DNA from: JACKAN01 sp964502735
GTDB lineage: Bacteria > Bdellovibrionota > Bdellovibrionia > Bdellovibrionales > UBA1609
DNA: 64,000 bases
NCBI GenBank assembly: GCA_964502735.1
Contig: CAZCYD010000005.1
Span: 1 to 64,000 of the forward strand
Direction of reading: 5' to 3'
Within the stretch, counting starts at the first letter, position 1. Each line of letters opens with the position of its first letter. Both the position numbers and the translations under genes were made by a program. Below are positions 48,881 to 56,986 of this stretch, piece by piece. Below the pieces are notes generated by a model. It did no database searches. It was not told where the DNA came from and was given only the letters and a program-made list of their open reading frames with translations.

Positions 48881-50140
48881 TCAGTGTGTTGGTTTCGCCA
48901 AGTTCTTCTTCATTGGTTTGCGGCGAGAGCGTTTTGTTCTTTTTCGTAACATTACAGTTTTTTGTTCGTCTAGTATTTCTGGCAGGAGATTTTGATACTC
49001 CCCCCTCCAATAAACAACTTGTTCAGGTCTCAGACTATGGTCTCGTTGGGCAATTGCGAGCGAAAGTGGAAAAACTTCACTACCCAATACAGCCAGCTTT
49101 CTACGATGTCCTTTACTGCTGAAGGATTCATGCTTAGTTAGAATAGACTGCATTTGCAAGGCCTTGGCAAAGGCAATTTGCTCATAGTTGAACATACCTA
49201 ACTCATCTTTCATAAAGGATTTAATTTTTTCATGTTCGAGCAGGTCATGAGACTTAACTTCAAAGTGAAAGTCATCTGGGAACAGGCTTCTGATTATAGC
49301 TAGGCAAAGCATGGCAAATAAATCCAGAGGGCGTTCTCCGTCTATGTAATAGTCATGGTAGTTTTGCAAATATCTCACAAATTCAGTTCGACTTTTTGGA
49401 TTCTCTATGACCTGATGAATCGTTGGGGAGATGTATTTTAGTACACCGAGGTCGAAACAATCCAGAAGGGGCAGAAGGGGCTCCTTAAGGCGGAGAAACT
49501 TTAAGAGCTCTTCTCTTCTCCGTGGAAGAGCACTATTTTCAAGACAGTGGGCATTTTGTTCGATGGCAGCTCTTAACTTTCGATCTAGCGAAAATCGAAT
49601 TTTGTGAACAAGTCGAATGGCTCGAAGAATTCGAATGGGATCTTCAAGAAGGCGCGCTTGAGGGTCCCCTATAATTCGGATGAGTCCTTCTTGTAAATCA
49701 TATTTTCCTTCAGCATAATCGATTAGCTTGTTGGCAACAGGATCATAGAAGAGGGCATTTATAGTAAAATCTCTTCTCTTAGCATCATCTTCAGGCGTAC
49801 CCCAAAGGTTGTCTCCAGGAGGGAGCTCTTCGAGATTGTCCTCTTCTCGAGCCTCTCGTCGAAAAGTTGCAACTTCAAATTGCTGGTCGTCACGCTTGAC
49901 GAGCACGAGTCTGAACCTCCGACCAATAATGTAAGATTGTGGAAGGGCCCTTTTTACCTCGGGGGGGAGGGCGGTTGTGGCTATATCATAATCTTTGGGT
50001 TCAATTCCCAGTAGGAGATCTCGAACGCAACCTCCCACCAAATAACACACGTGCCCTCGTTTTTGGAGGGTTTCAACAATCTTATAGGCCCGGGGATCAA
50101 TCCACTGTGGACTTAAACGAGGTTTTTTATTTTGAGTCAT
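48881..50140 (-). CDS. pcnB: Poly(A) polymerase / tRNA nucleotidyltransferase family protein (PcnB type)
   Basis: Class II nucleotidyltransferase. The core is at residues about 33-95: LVGGCVRDLLLGIEPKDYDIATTALPPEVKRALP (the Gly-Gly-x-Val-Arg-Asp and Asp-x-Asp motifs), then GRRFRLVLVKRDDQQFEVATFRREAR. The head and neck regions follow with RRDFTINALFYDP. The 419-residue length and the highly basic tail (RKRTKRSRRKPMKKN) favour the poly(A)-adding PcnB branch over the CCA-adding branch, but this cannot be decided by eye. Divergent from an alpha/beta hydrolase gene with only about 44 bp between starts. Confidence 0.83.
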   Translation of the reverse strand: MTQNKKPRLSPQWIDPRAYKIVETLQKRGHVCYLVGGCVRDLLLGIEPKDYDIATTALPPEVKRALPQSYIIGRRFRLVLVKRDDQQFEVATFRREAREEDNLEELPPGDNLWGTPEDDAKRRDFTINALFYDPVANKLIDYAEGKYDLQEGLIRIIGDPQARLLEDPIRILRAIRLVHKIRFSLDRKLRAAIEQNAHCLENSALPRRREELLKFLRLKEPLLPLLDCFDLGVLKYISPTIHQVIENPKSRTEFVRYLQNYHDYYIDGERPLDLFAMLCLAIIRSLFPDDFHFEVKSHDLLEHEKIKSFMKDELGMFNYEQIAFAKALQMQSILTKHESFSSKGHRRKLAVLGSEVFPLSLAIAQRDHSLRPEQVVYWRGEYQNLLPEILDEQKTVMLRKRTKRSRRKPMKKNLAKPTH

Positions 50141-50184
50141 GCGTTACATCTCAACTCTCGGGAAAAATTCGCTACATTCTTAGC

Positions 50185-50997
50185 ATGCCTTATTTAGACA
50201 ATTTTAATTACCAAATTCTTGGCAGTTCATCAGCTCCAAAATTAGTTTTTCTGCACGGGCTGATGGGAACAGGAGCCAATTGGCGTAGAATTACACCGGC
50301 ATTTACTGAAACATACCAGATTTTACTTTTTGATCAAAGGGGACATGGGCGTAGCTTTCAGCCTCAGAGTGGCTACTCTCCCGAGAACTATGCTCAGGAC
50401 TTGCGTATAATTTTGGAGGAATTAGACTGGCAAAATATAAATATAGTGGGCCACTCCATGGGAGGGCGCAACGCGTTAGTATTTGCAGATCTTTATCCGG
50501 AGTGTGTAAGCAAGCTTGTAATAGAAGATATAGGCCCTGATCTAAATCACGAGGCCGGGGAAAAAATAAAAAAGCTAATAAGTCTAGTGCCGGTTCCCTT
50601 TGCCAATAAAAGGGAGGCTCGCGAATTTTTTGAAGGTCCCTTTTTAAAGTTAACGCAGTCTTTGGCAAATCCTCAGGTACTGAGTCAGTATTTTTACACC
50701 AATATTGCAGAAAATTCACAAAAGCTGGCGGATTGGCGGTTTTACAAGGCTGGAATTATGGAAAGTCTTGATGAGGGTCGGAAAGTTGAAAGGTGGAAGG
50801 AGTGGGAGCGACTACAAATGCCTGTGCTTTTAATTAGGGGTGAATACTCCCAAGAGCTTTATTCTGAGGTGTACGAGGAGATGCTCCAGAGGAATCCCCG
50901 GGTCCAAGGAAAGGTCATTGCCGATTGTGGCCACTGGGTGCATGCGGAGAAACCTGATGAATTTATACAGATACTCAGTAATTTTTTGACATCTTGA
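50185..50997 (+). CDS. Alpha/beta hydrolase
   Basis: A 270-residue alpha/beta hydrolase. LVFLHGLMGTGANWRRI holds the oxyanion loop, the nucleophile elbow is VGHSMGGRNALVFADLYPE with Ser in GHSMGG, and the last conserved block is VIADCGHWVHAEKPDEF with the catalytic His. The start is taken at the ATG at 50185, where homology begins; an open frame extends further upstream over the pcnB start region, but that stretch is antisense to pcnB. It resembles YbfF-type esterases. No substrate can be named. Confidence 0.87.
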   Translation: MPYLDNFNYQILGSSSAPKLVFLHGLMGTGANWRRITPAFTETYQILLFDQRGHGRSFQPQSGYSPENYAQDLRIILEELDWQNINIVGHSMGGRNALVFADLYPECVSKLVIEDIGPDLNHEAGEKIKKLISLVPVPFANKREAREFFEGPFLKLTQSLANPQVLSQYFYTNIAENSQKLADWRFYKAGIMESLDEGRKVERWKEWERLQMPVLLIRGEYSQELYSEVYEEMLQRNPRVQGKVIADCGHWVHAEKPDEFIQILSNFLTS

Positions 50998-51019
50998 AAC
51001 CAAGTGGTAATTAAACAAT

Positions 51020-53017
51020 GTGAAATTTATTGAATTGAAGTTGCACCCCAAAATTCTAGCAGGTGTCGAAGATCTGGGGTTTACGGAATGTACAGATATA
51101 CAAAGTGTAGCTATTCCCTTGTTACTAGGGGGAAAAGACGTGGCTGGCCTATCTCAGACGGGTACGGGCAAGACAGCGGCCTACGTTCTGCCTCTTATGG
51201 AAAGAGTCCTCCGATCAGTTGAGTTAAAAAATCCTCATGGAACTCATCACAATGAGGCCAATATTGAAATAACTGATATTGAAAAAGCTAATGATGAAAA
51301 GACCAGTAGCGGAGAAATTAATAGCGAAAAATTTAATAGTGGGGAGTCCGAAAACGACGATCAACAATTGGGCCAAACCCTTATGGAGCCAGAAATTGCA
51401 GTTGATGATGCCGAAGGTGGTAATGACTTAACAAAGAGGGCCTTTGAGGCCTGGAAGCCAGGCAACTTCTGCCTTGTGCTTGTTCCCACACGTGAATTGG
51501 CTGAGCAAGTTAGAGAAAATATAAAAGTTCTTGGTGGCCATGCGGGAATGTCCTCGGTAGCGATTTATGGGGGAATGTCCTATGAACCTCAAAAAAAGGC
51601 TCTAAATAGGGGTGTTAACTTTGTAATTGCCACTCCGGGCCGTCTTATCGATCTTTATAAAGAGCACGTCGTAGATCTAAATCAAGTGCGAGCCGTTGTT
51701 TTTGACGAAGCGGACAGAATGTTCGATATGGGTTTTAAAGATGATATGAAGTATATCCTCAAAAGGATACCCAAAGATCGTCAGTTCATTGTTTTTAGTG
51801 CAACGTTAAACTTTGAAGTTATGAATGTGGCCTATGAGTTTGGCTCTAACCCGATAGAGTTAAATATCTCTAAAGATCAAACGAAAGCTGAGAATGTGAC
51901 GGATGAGGTTTTTCATGTTGGGGAAGAGGACAAGCCTCAGTATCTTTTGAGTTTGCTGCAAAAGTACCAACCACAGCAGGCTATAGTTTTTAGCAATTTT
52001 AAACACCAGGTGGAAAGAATTGCAGATTTCCTTACTCGAAATGGCGTTCATGCTATGGGAATATCAAGTCTTTTAACTCAGGCTCAACGAAATCGAGTTA
52101 TGGAACAATTTAAAGACACCCAAAGTAAGCACAATATATTGATAGCAACAGACGTGGCGGCTAGAGGTTTGGACGTTAAAGGTGTTGATCTCGTTATCAA
52201 TTATGAGCTTCCGGATGATCCTGAAAATTATGTTCATCGCATAGGGCGAACTGGGCGCGCTGGGGCCAAAGGGTTGGCGTTCAGCTTATCAGGTCACCAC
52301 GATGTGGAGGCCTTGGGAAGAATAGAAAATTATTTAGGACACAAGGTGGTCATTGGTTGGTTGGACGATAGTGATATCACGTCAGAGTTCAAGTCTATGG
52401 AAAGAGAAAGGCGACGTGAGCCCAAGCCCTTTTCACCTCGAGAAAACAGAGAGGGGCGCTTTAAGAGTGGAGCCGAGGGAGGGCGTGAGTCGCACAAAAG
52501 AAATGCCGGGCGTGGCCGAGCACAGGGAGCTGGGCAAGATCAAACATCAGGTCGAAGGCCCTCCAACGATAAGTACAGAGAAAGGTCCGCTACTGGTGAA
52601 TTGAAAAATAATGAACAGCTTCGAACCTCCAACGGCCAATCTCAGAGATCAGGAAAGGGACATGATAGCTATGAATCTGGTCGGGGGCCTAAAGAGACCT
52701 CCCATCGCGATAGAAAGACCGGCCGCCATAAACCCAGGGAGCGCAAGTCCGGAGACCATAAATTAGCAGAACATAAGTTGGGAGAAAGGGTAAAAGGCTC
52801 CTCAAATATTTTGAGTGAAACAACCCCAAAATCTTCCAATCTTCAGAAGCCTTCTTCAAAGAGAAGAGCTTCATCTTCGCGAAAAACCTACACGCACCGG
52901 CCAGCAGGAGAGCGTTTTCACCCTGATTCTAACCCGTTGCGGACGCCTAAAGGAGGGGGAGCTACAGAGGGGGTTGGCTCTAAGGTTGCGAGTTTTTTTA
53001 AGAAGCTTTTTAGCTAA
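51020..53017 (+). CDS. DEAD-box RNA helicase with acidic insertion and basic repetitive tail
   Basis: ATP-dependent RNA helicase of 665 residues. The Q motif and motif I are in ECTDIQSVAIPLLLGGKD and SQTGTGKT (45-52). Motif Ia is PTRELA, the DEAD box is at 229-232, SAT follows, and motif VI is HRIGRTGRAG. Between motif I and motif Ia there is an acidic, repetitive insertion of about 80 residues (66-146), rich in Glu, Asn and Ser. After the core the tail (about 465-665) is basic, Arg/Gly/Ser/Lys-rich and contains repeated HK-x-E/GER units, a typical RNA-binding tail. A GTG start at 51020 is assumed. Confidence 0.9.
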   Translation: MKFIELKLHPKILAGVEDLGFTECTDIQSVAIPLLLGGKDVAGLSQTGTGKTAAYVLPLMERVLRSVELKNPHGTHHNEANIEITDIEKANDEKTSSGEINSEKFNSGESENDDQQLGQTLMEPEIAVDDAEGGNDLTKRAFEAWKPGNFCLVLVPTRELAEQVRENIKVLGGHAGMSSVAIYGGMSYEPQKKALNRGVNFVIATPGRLIDLYKEHVVDLNQVRAVVFDEADRMFDMGFKDDMKYILKRIPKDRQFIVFSATLNFEVMNVAYEFGSNPIELNISKDQTKAENVTDEVFHVGEEDKPQYLLSLLQKYQPQQAIVFSNFKHQVERIADFLTRNGVHAMGISSLLTQAQRNRVMEQFKDTQSKHNILIATDVAARGLDVKGVDLVINYELPDDPENYVHRIGRTGRAGAKGLAFSLSGHHDVEALGRIENYLGHKVVIGWLDDSDITSEFKSMERERRREPKPFSPRENREGRFKSGAEGGRESHKRNAGRGRAQGAGQDQTSGRRPSNDKYRERSATGELKNNEQLRTSNGQSQRSGKGHDSYESGRGPKETSHRDRKTGRHKPRERKSGDHKLAEHKLGERVKGSSNILSETTPKSSNLQKPSSKRRASSSRKTYTHRPAGERFHPDSNPLRTPKGGGATEGVGSKVASFFKKLFS

Positions 53018-53069
53018 ATGCGAGTTTAGATCCTTTATCTTGTAAAAAATAGATTCCATATTAAAAAAA

Positions 53070-53098
53070 TTGACCCTTGTTTCTAGAGGGTGTTACAG
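53070..53098 (+). promoter_or_regulatory. Candidate promoter TTGACC-N17-TTACAG upstream of the L,D-transpeptidase gene
   Basis: The hexamers and the spacing are identical to those upstream of the SpoIIE-type gene at 34214-34242. Transcription would begin around 53105, about 70 bp before the ATG at 53175. GCAATTAAATTGC (an odd palindrome, around 53111-53123) follows immediately. Low confidence. Confidence 0.3.
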
Positions 53099-53174
53099 GC
53101 TTTACAGAATGCAATTAAATTGCTTGGGGATAGGGTTAAAATCAATATAAAAATTCTGTAGGAGTTCTCGGGCC

Positions 53175-53921
53175 ATGGGAAATCAATTACTTATTGGACA
53201 AGTGTTTGTTCAAAAAAAATGGTTACTAAGGGGAGCTTTGGCTCTTTTGATAGCTACACTGTTCTCTTTAAAGTCTGAGGCGAATCGTTCACGAACATGG
53301 GGGGTGCCGGAATATCTCGCAGATCCCTCAGCAAAATTCGATTTAGTAATAGAGGAAGATTTTGAGAACCCCAGGAGTTATACTGACCCTGATTTTGGCT
53401 TGGCCATTGATTTGCCGTCGCCTCTTGAAGACAGTAGGTTTGATTCCTACAATGTAATTGTCATCGTGAATCAGGAAGACACTGAAGAAGAGTTGGGGCA
53501 AACTATGAGAGTTTACGATAGAGAGGTCGGACTCAGGTATTTTTGGACGGTTTCGACAGCAAGAAAGGGGAAAGTTACTCCCGATGGCTATTTTCGAATC
53601 GAGAACTTTTCTTCTCGTCACCGTTCAAGTCTTTATAATAATGCACCCATGCCTTGGGCTGTGTTCTTTAATGGCAATATTGCCACTCATGGTGTTGAGG
53701 GGAACAATATTGATGCTCTTGGGAAAAGGGCTTCTGCGGGCTGTGTGAGAATGGAGCCTAGCCGTGCTCAAGCTTTATTCCACTTGATTGGTCACTCTGA
53801 AAGTGGCTATGTAGATGTCATTGGTCCAACAGGACAACCGCGTATTGATGGCCGAGGTGAGAGGCGAACTACGTGGGCGTATAGGACGTTGATCGTAATT
53901 AAATCATCTGAGAGATACTAA
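53175..53921 (+). CDS. L,D-transpeptidase (YkuD domain)
   Basis: Periplasmic peptidoglycan cross-linking or modifying enzyme. A hydrophobic segment at residues about 16-33 acts as signal or anchor. The YkuD active site is visible: THGVEGNNIDALGKRASAGCVRM, with His172 and Cys190 in the typical HG(x14-17)S-x-GC-x-R arrangement. It has 248 residues. The stop lies at the left edge of palindromic element copy 2. In predatory bacteria such enzymes also modify prey walls, but nothing here shows that. Confidence 0.9.
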   Translation: MGNQLLIGQVFVQKKWLLRGALALLIATLFSLKSEANRSRTWGVPEYLADPSAKFDLVIEEDFENPRSYTDPDFGLAIDLPSPLEDSRFDSYNVIVIVNQEDTEEELGQTMRVYDREVGLRYFWTVSTARKGKVTPDGYFRIENFSSRHRSSLYNNAPMPWAVFFNGNIATHGVEGNNIDALGKRASAGCVRMEPSRAQALFHLIGHSESGYVDVIGPTGQPRIDGRGERRTTWAYRTLIVIKSSERY

Positions 53922-54056
53922 TACCCATTCCAAAAAATAATCGTCTAAAATTTTGTGAATCCGCCTCATGCTCATACAGCCGCAGCCTTGAGGCTGCGGA
54001 ACTGCGCGTGAGGCGGATTCACAAAATTTTAGACGATTATTTTTTGGAATTGGTAT
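53921..54056. repeat. Large palindromic element, copy 2 (42-bp perfect arms, extended to 48 bp with one mismatch)
   Basis: Arms 53927-53968 and 54009-54050 are perfectly complementary; extended arms 53921-53968 and 54009-54056 have one mismatch. Inside is a palindrome-like core CCGCAGCCTTGAGGCTGCGG (53980-53999). Seen on the opposite strand, the core and linkers match copy 1 (22585-22716): the linker CGCGCAGTT is identical, and GCTGTTTGAGCA there is GCTGTATGAGCA here. It lies between the convergent L,D-transpeptidase and DUF2914 genes. Confidence 0.95.
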
Positions 54057-54086
54057 AACCATAGAGAGTTTTCTGTTTTTTTGTAT

Positions 54087-55190
54087 TCAGTGGTAGTCGT
54101 AATTGTAGTTTGCAGGATCGGGTGACGGGTCGCTTGTGATTTGTATTGGGATACGGCTGATCTCTCGTCCATCCTCGTTTTCGAGTAGAACGCGCCAGCT
54201 CCCGATTTGGTAGTTAGATTTCATAGTGTAAGCACGGTAACCATTTTGTCGTCCACCAGTAATGGGAATAGGGACTTTGTCGGTCGTAATCCATTTGTCT
54301 TTTTGGTAGTTTTGCCAATGAAAAATGATCTGCCCCGAGACGTGAGTTGGAGCAAAAATTCGTACAAAGCAGTAGATCTTATCACCACTTTTAGCAGCAA
54401 AGCTTTGATCTCCATTTTGCCAAAACTTCCATTTTGGGCGCGTGTAACCCAACTGATAGATGTCACCCTCTTTATTAAGACTGTGATAGACTCCCATGTA
54501 TTGGGCAGAAAGTGGTACGGGCGGCAAAACCTTGAGAAAGTAAAGAATCAAAAAGCCAAGGACTACGTAAAGGCTGGGTAATAGAATCTGCTTTTTCGCT
54601 TTGTCTTTATTTACTCCTCTTTTTATTGTGTCGCGATAATTGAGAAAGGAGATTAGGCTTCCAATAATTAGTGAACTTAAAAAAGCAGTTATACCAACAG
54701 TTCCTAAAATTATGGGAAGAAGAAAAAGTAAAAATGAATATAAACAAATCGAGTACAGGCAGTATTTGAATGTTAGATTTTTAGTTCTAAAAAAGGAGGT
54801 TTCATTAAGTATAAGTAGAGAGAATAGGGCTATCAAAAATAGTAGGGATGTAGAGAGGGAAGAGCTGATAAAAAAGAATAGCGTGTAGATACTGAGTAGA
54901 CCTCCAAGAAAAAAATGAACAGCTTCGTTTTGATAGGTCCATAATTTTTGAATTTTAGTGTGTGGAGTCCAAAGTTGCTCTCGTTCAAAAAAGTGTTGGC
55001 GGAGTAGGAGACCAGCAACCCCTATATAGAGGCATTGCTGAGCTAGAGAAAAGATATTATCGACACGGCCAAGGGTTATAATATCAAAGAGAAAGCCTAG
55101 GCTAAAAAAGACGGCTGGTCGGAATTTTTTGTATTTATCAAGCTTGTATTTATTAAATTTATACAGACTAAAACCAATAGAATTTTCCAA
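54087..55190 (-). CDS. Multipass membrane protein with DUF2914 C-terminal domain
   Basis: A 367-residue protein. Residues about 20-230 contain seven or more membrane helices. The C-terminal 125 residues, from VYHSLNKEGDIYQLGYTRPKWKFWQNG through DKIYCFVRIFAPTHVSGQIIFHWQNYQKDKWITTDKVPIPI to NYQIGSWRVLLENEDGREISR, have the DUF2914 pattern (Cys, then His-x-Trp and a Gly-x-Trp-Arg-Val segment). The function of that domain is unknown. It is convergent with the L,D-transpeptidase gene across the palindromic element, and its start lies about 17 bp from the long hairpin at 55207. Confidence 0.8.
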   Translation of the reverse strand: MENSIGFSLYKFNKYKLDKYKKFRPAVFFSLGFLFDIITLGRVDNIFSLAQQCLYIGVAGLLLRQHFFEREQLWTPHTKIQKLWTYQNEAVHFFLGGLLSIYTLFFFISSSLSTSLLFLIALFSLLILNETSFFRTKNLTFKYCLYSICLYSFLLFLLPIILGTVGITAFLSSLIIGSLISFLNYRDTIKRGVNKDKAKKQILLPSLYVVLGFLILYFLKVLPPVPLSAQYMGVYHSLNKEGDIYQLGYTRPKWKFWQNGDQSFAAKSGDKIYCFVRIFAPTHVSGQIIFHWQNYQKDKWITTDKVPIPITGGRQNGYRAYTMKSNYQIGSWRVLLENEDGREISRIPIQITSDPSPDPANYNYDYH

Positions 55191-55206
55191 GGACCGATCC
55201 TCCCCA

Positions 55207-55307
55207 AAAGGTGCCAGGGCTAGTTCGAAAGGTGCCAGGCCCTAGTTTGCACCGCTCTACGGTGCAAACTAGGGCCTGGCACCTTTCGAACTAGCCCTGA
55301 CACCTTT
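55207..55307. repeat. Long hairpin: 48-bp inverted repeat, one mismatch, 5-nt loop
   Basis: Arms 55207-55254 and 55260-55307 pair with a single mismatch around the loop CTCTA (55255-55259). Each arm contains the block AAAGGTGYCAGG twice, so the arms are themselves repetitive. It is unlike the two palindromic elements at 22585 and 53921. It overlaps the 3' end of the 55269 gene and provides its stop codon. Similar short repeats built on AAAGGTGCCAGG are a known style in several bacteria; this is from memory. Confidence 0.92.
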
Positions 55308-55865
55308 CGAGGTCAGGGTAAAGTTGCGCATGATTTGGTTGCAGGATTTTACAGTCAACTTAAATTCATCCTGGTGGCCTCGGCAAGAAAGTATGTAAGC
55401 ATTCTTTTCATTTAAGAAGACTACCTGGCGAACTTGTCTTTGGCTCTTTGAGTGGATGAGGTCAATCAAGAAACCTTCTTGTTTTGAAAGATTGATCTTT
55501 TTAGTCCCCAAAATGTTAAATCCTAAACGTGGGTAAACCTTAACCCACTCTCTCATATATTGGTTTAGAGTCTTTGAGCTTTCTAACTCGTCTACCCTCA
55601 CTGACAAAAGAGCTTGAACGCCTTTGTAAGATTTGGGGGCCTTGTATAGGGTTGCAATATTTTTTTGATTTTCTGGGGGAGCTATATGAAGCCAGTTGGT
55701 CTTGTCCGAACTGATGCTAAATCCTAAGGGGCTTCTAAACAGTCCAATACCAGTTTGTAAGAATTCAGATGTTGATGTTGCAGGGATGGGAGCCGCTAAC
55801 GTTGTGTGTGAAAGCGCCAATAAATAAAAAAGACCTGACAGTGTCCCAGTTCGGAAAGTGCTCAT
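55269..55865 (-). CDS. Secreted protein, unknown function, with repeat-derived C-terminus
   Basis: A 198-residue protein with a signal peptide (about residues 1-24, ending TLA before APIPATS). A mature domain of about 150 residues includes LGFSISSDKTNWLHIAPPENQ, GVQALLSVRVDELESSKTLNQYMREW and TCR-type strands (AYILSCRGHQDEFKLTVKSCNQIMRNF). It resembles no family that I can name. The last 11 residues or so (VRASSKGARP) and the stop are encoded inside the 55207-55307 hairpin, so the original C-terminus was probably different. It lies 17 bp downstream of the TolB-like gene. Confidence 0.75.
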   Translation of the reverse strand: MSTFRTGTLSGLFYLLALSHTTLAAPIPATSTSEFLQTGIGLFRSPLGFSISSDKTNWLHIAPPENQKNIATLYKAPKSYKGVQALLSVRVDELESSKTLNQYMREWVKVYPRLGFNILGTKKINLSKQEGFLIDLIHSKSQRQVRQVVFLNEKNAYILSCRGHQDEFKLTVKSCNQIMRNFTLTSKGVRASSKGARP

Positions 55866-55882
55866 TTTTTAATTCTAACTGT

Positions 55883-56986
55883 TTAAGGTTGCAATGAGCA
55901 AGCTATTGGTGGATTAAACTTTATTTTAAAAATATGAAAGTTTCCCTCTAACTGACTTGAAAAGTATATAAATTGTCCGTCCGGACTAAAGACAGGGTCT
56001 ATTTCTGCAGAGGCTAAATAAGTCAGTCTCTTTACACAGTTGTGAGAAAAATCATAAGTGTATAGCTCAAAATTTTTTTTATCATGTAGATTAGAAGAAA
56101 ATAAGATATAGTCTCCACTAGGGTGCCAAACTGGGCTTAGAAAAAAGGTATCCATAGACTCGTTTGGATTTATTACTATCGTTGCCTGTCCTAAATTGTT
56201 ACCAATAGCTATTCGAGAAGAAGAATAGTCGTTTCTAATTTGAAGCCATGTCCACATTTTTTTTGAAAATAAAAACACAGGATTTAAGGCATGATAGTCT
56301 TTAAGATCGGCTCTTGTACTAATATTGGAGTGTAGCCACTTATTTTTTTTCTTTGAAGCCTCTCTTAACCCAATAAGTTTTTTGGTTTCTGAAGAGTAAA
56401 TGAAATGATCAGGTGTTAAAAATTGCACGCCGCCATCAAAGCCCGGCGACTGTGTAAGTCTCTCTATAGAAGAACCAACAAGATTGCTAGTGTAAATTTC
56501 GTAGTTGTCGATTTGTAGGAGCGATCTGATATCATCAAAACTAGGGAAAGGGTTAAAATCAATAATAGTTTCCCTAGTTTTTTTCACTTTTGAGCTAAAG
56601 GCTGTCTCTTTGTCTGAGTCCGTTGTGCTTTGATAAGATATTAATAGGCTCCTTCCTATAAACTGAGGGTGGCTAAGACGACCATTTTGATAGGTGATCC
56701 TTTTTTCTGTCTGAGCTAGAAGATCAAGTAGATACACCTGCTGGTGATCGTGTTTATCACGATTTGCAGATACATAGAGAAGAAACCTCTGATCTTGAGA
56801 TAAAGAGGGGAAGCGATTTGTTCCCCTTTGAGTGATCTTCTCAGGAGTTTCGGGTTTATAGTCTTTTGGTGGATGGGGATGGTTTAAATCCCTGGGTTCA
56901 TATTTTTTTCTGGTGGATTGACAGCTAATGCTGATAAGCAAACTCATAGCAGTAAAAAATAAGAAAAATACGTTTTTAATTTTCAT
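55883..56986 (-). CDS. TolB/WD40-type beta-propeller lipoprotein
   Basis: A 367-residue exported protein. The signal (residues 1-22) ends ISISC, a plausible lipobox. The mature region has several PD40-type repeats, each with the pattern Ser/Asn-x-Asp-Gly-x-x-Ile/Phe-x-Phe-Ser-Ser: RFPSLSQDQRFLLYVSANRD, SPVWHPSGDYILFSSNLHD and DPVFSPDGQFIYFSSQLEG. This indicates a six-blade propeller-like fold as in TolB. It overlaps the mutY stop by 11 bp, so expression is coupled. Partner unknown. Confidence 0.83.
   Translation of the reverse strand: MKIKNVFFLFFTAMSLLISISCQSTRKKYEPRDLNHPHPPKDYKPETPEKITQRGTNRFPSLSQDQRFLLYVSANRDKHDHQQVYLLDLLAQTEKRITYQNGRLSHPQFIGRSLLISYQSTTDSDKETAFSSKVKKTRETIIDFNPFPSFDDIRSLLQIDNYEIYTSNLVGSSIERLTQSPGFDGGVQFLTPDHFIYSSETKKLIGLREASKKKNKWLHSNISTRADLKDYHALNPVFLFSKKMWTWLQIRNDYSSSRIAIGNNLGQATIVINPNESMDTFFLSPVWHPSGDYILFSSNLHDKKNFELYTYDFSHNCVKRLTYLASAEIDPVFSPDGQFIYFSSQLEGNFHIFKIKFNPPIACSLQP

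Noticed and set aside
49939..50184. N-terminal extension of the alpha/beta hydrolase frame
   Set aside because: The stretch is antisense to pcnB and its start; homology to hydrolases begins at the ATG at 50185.
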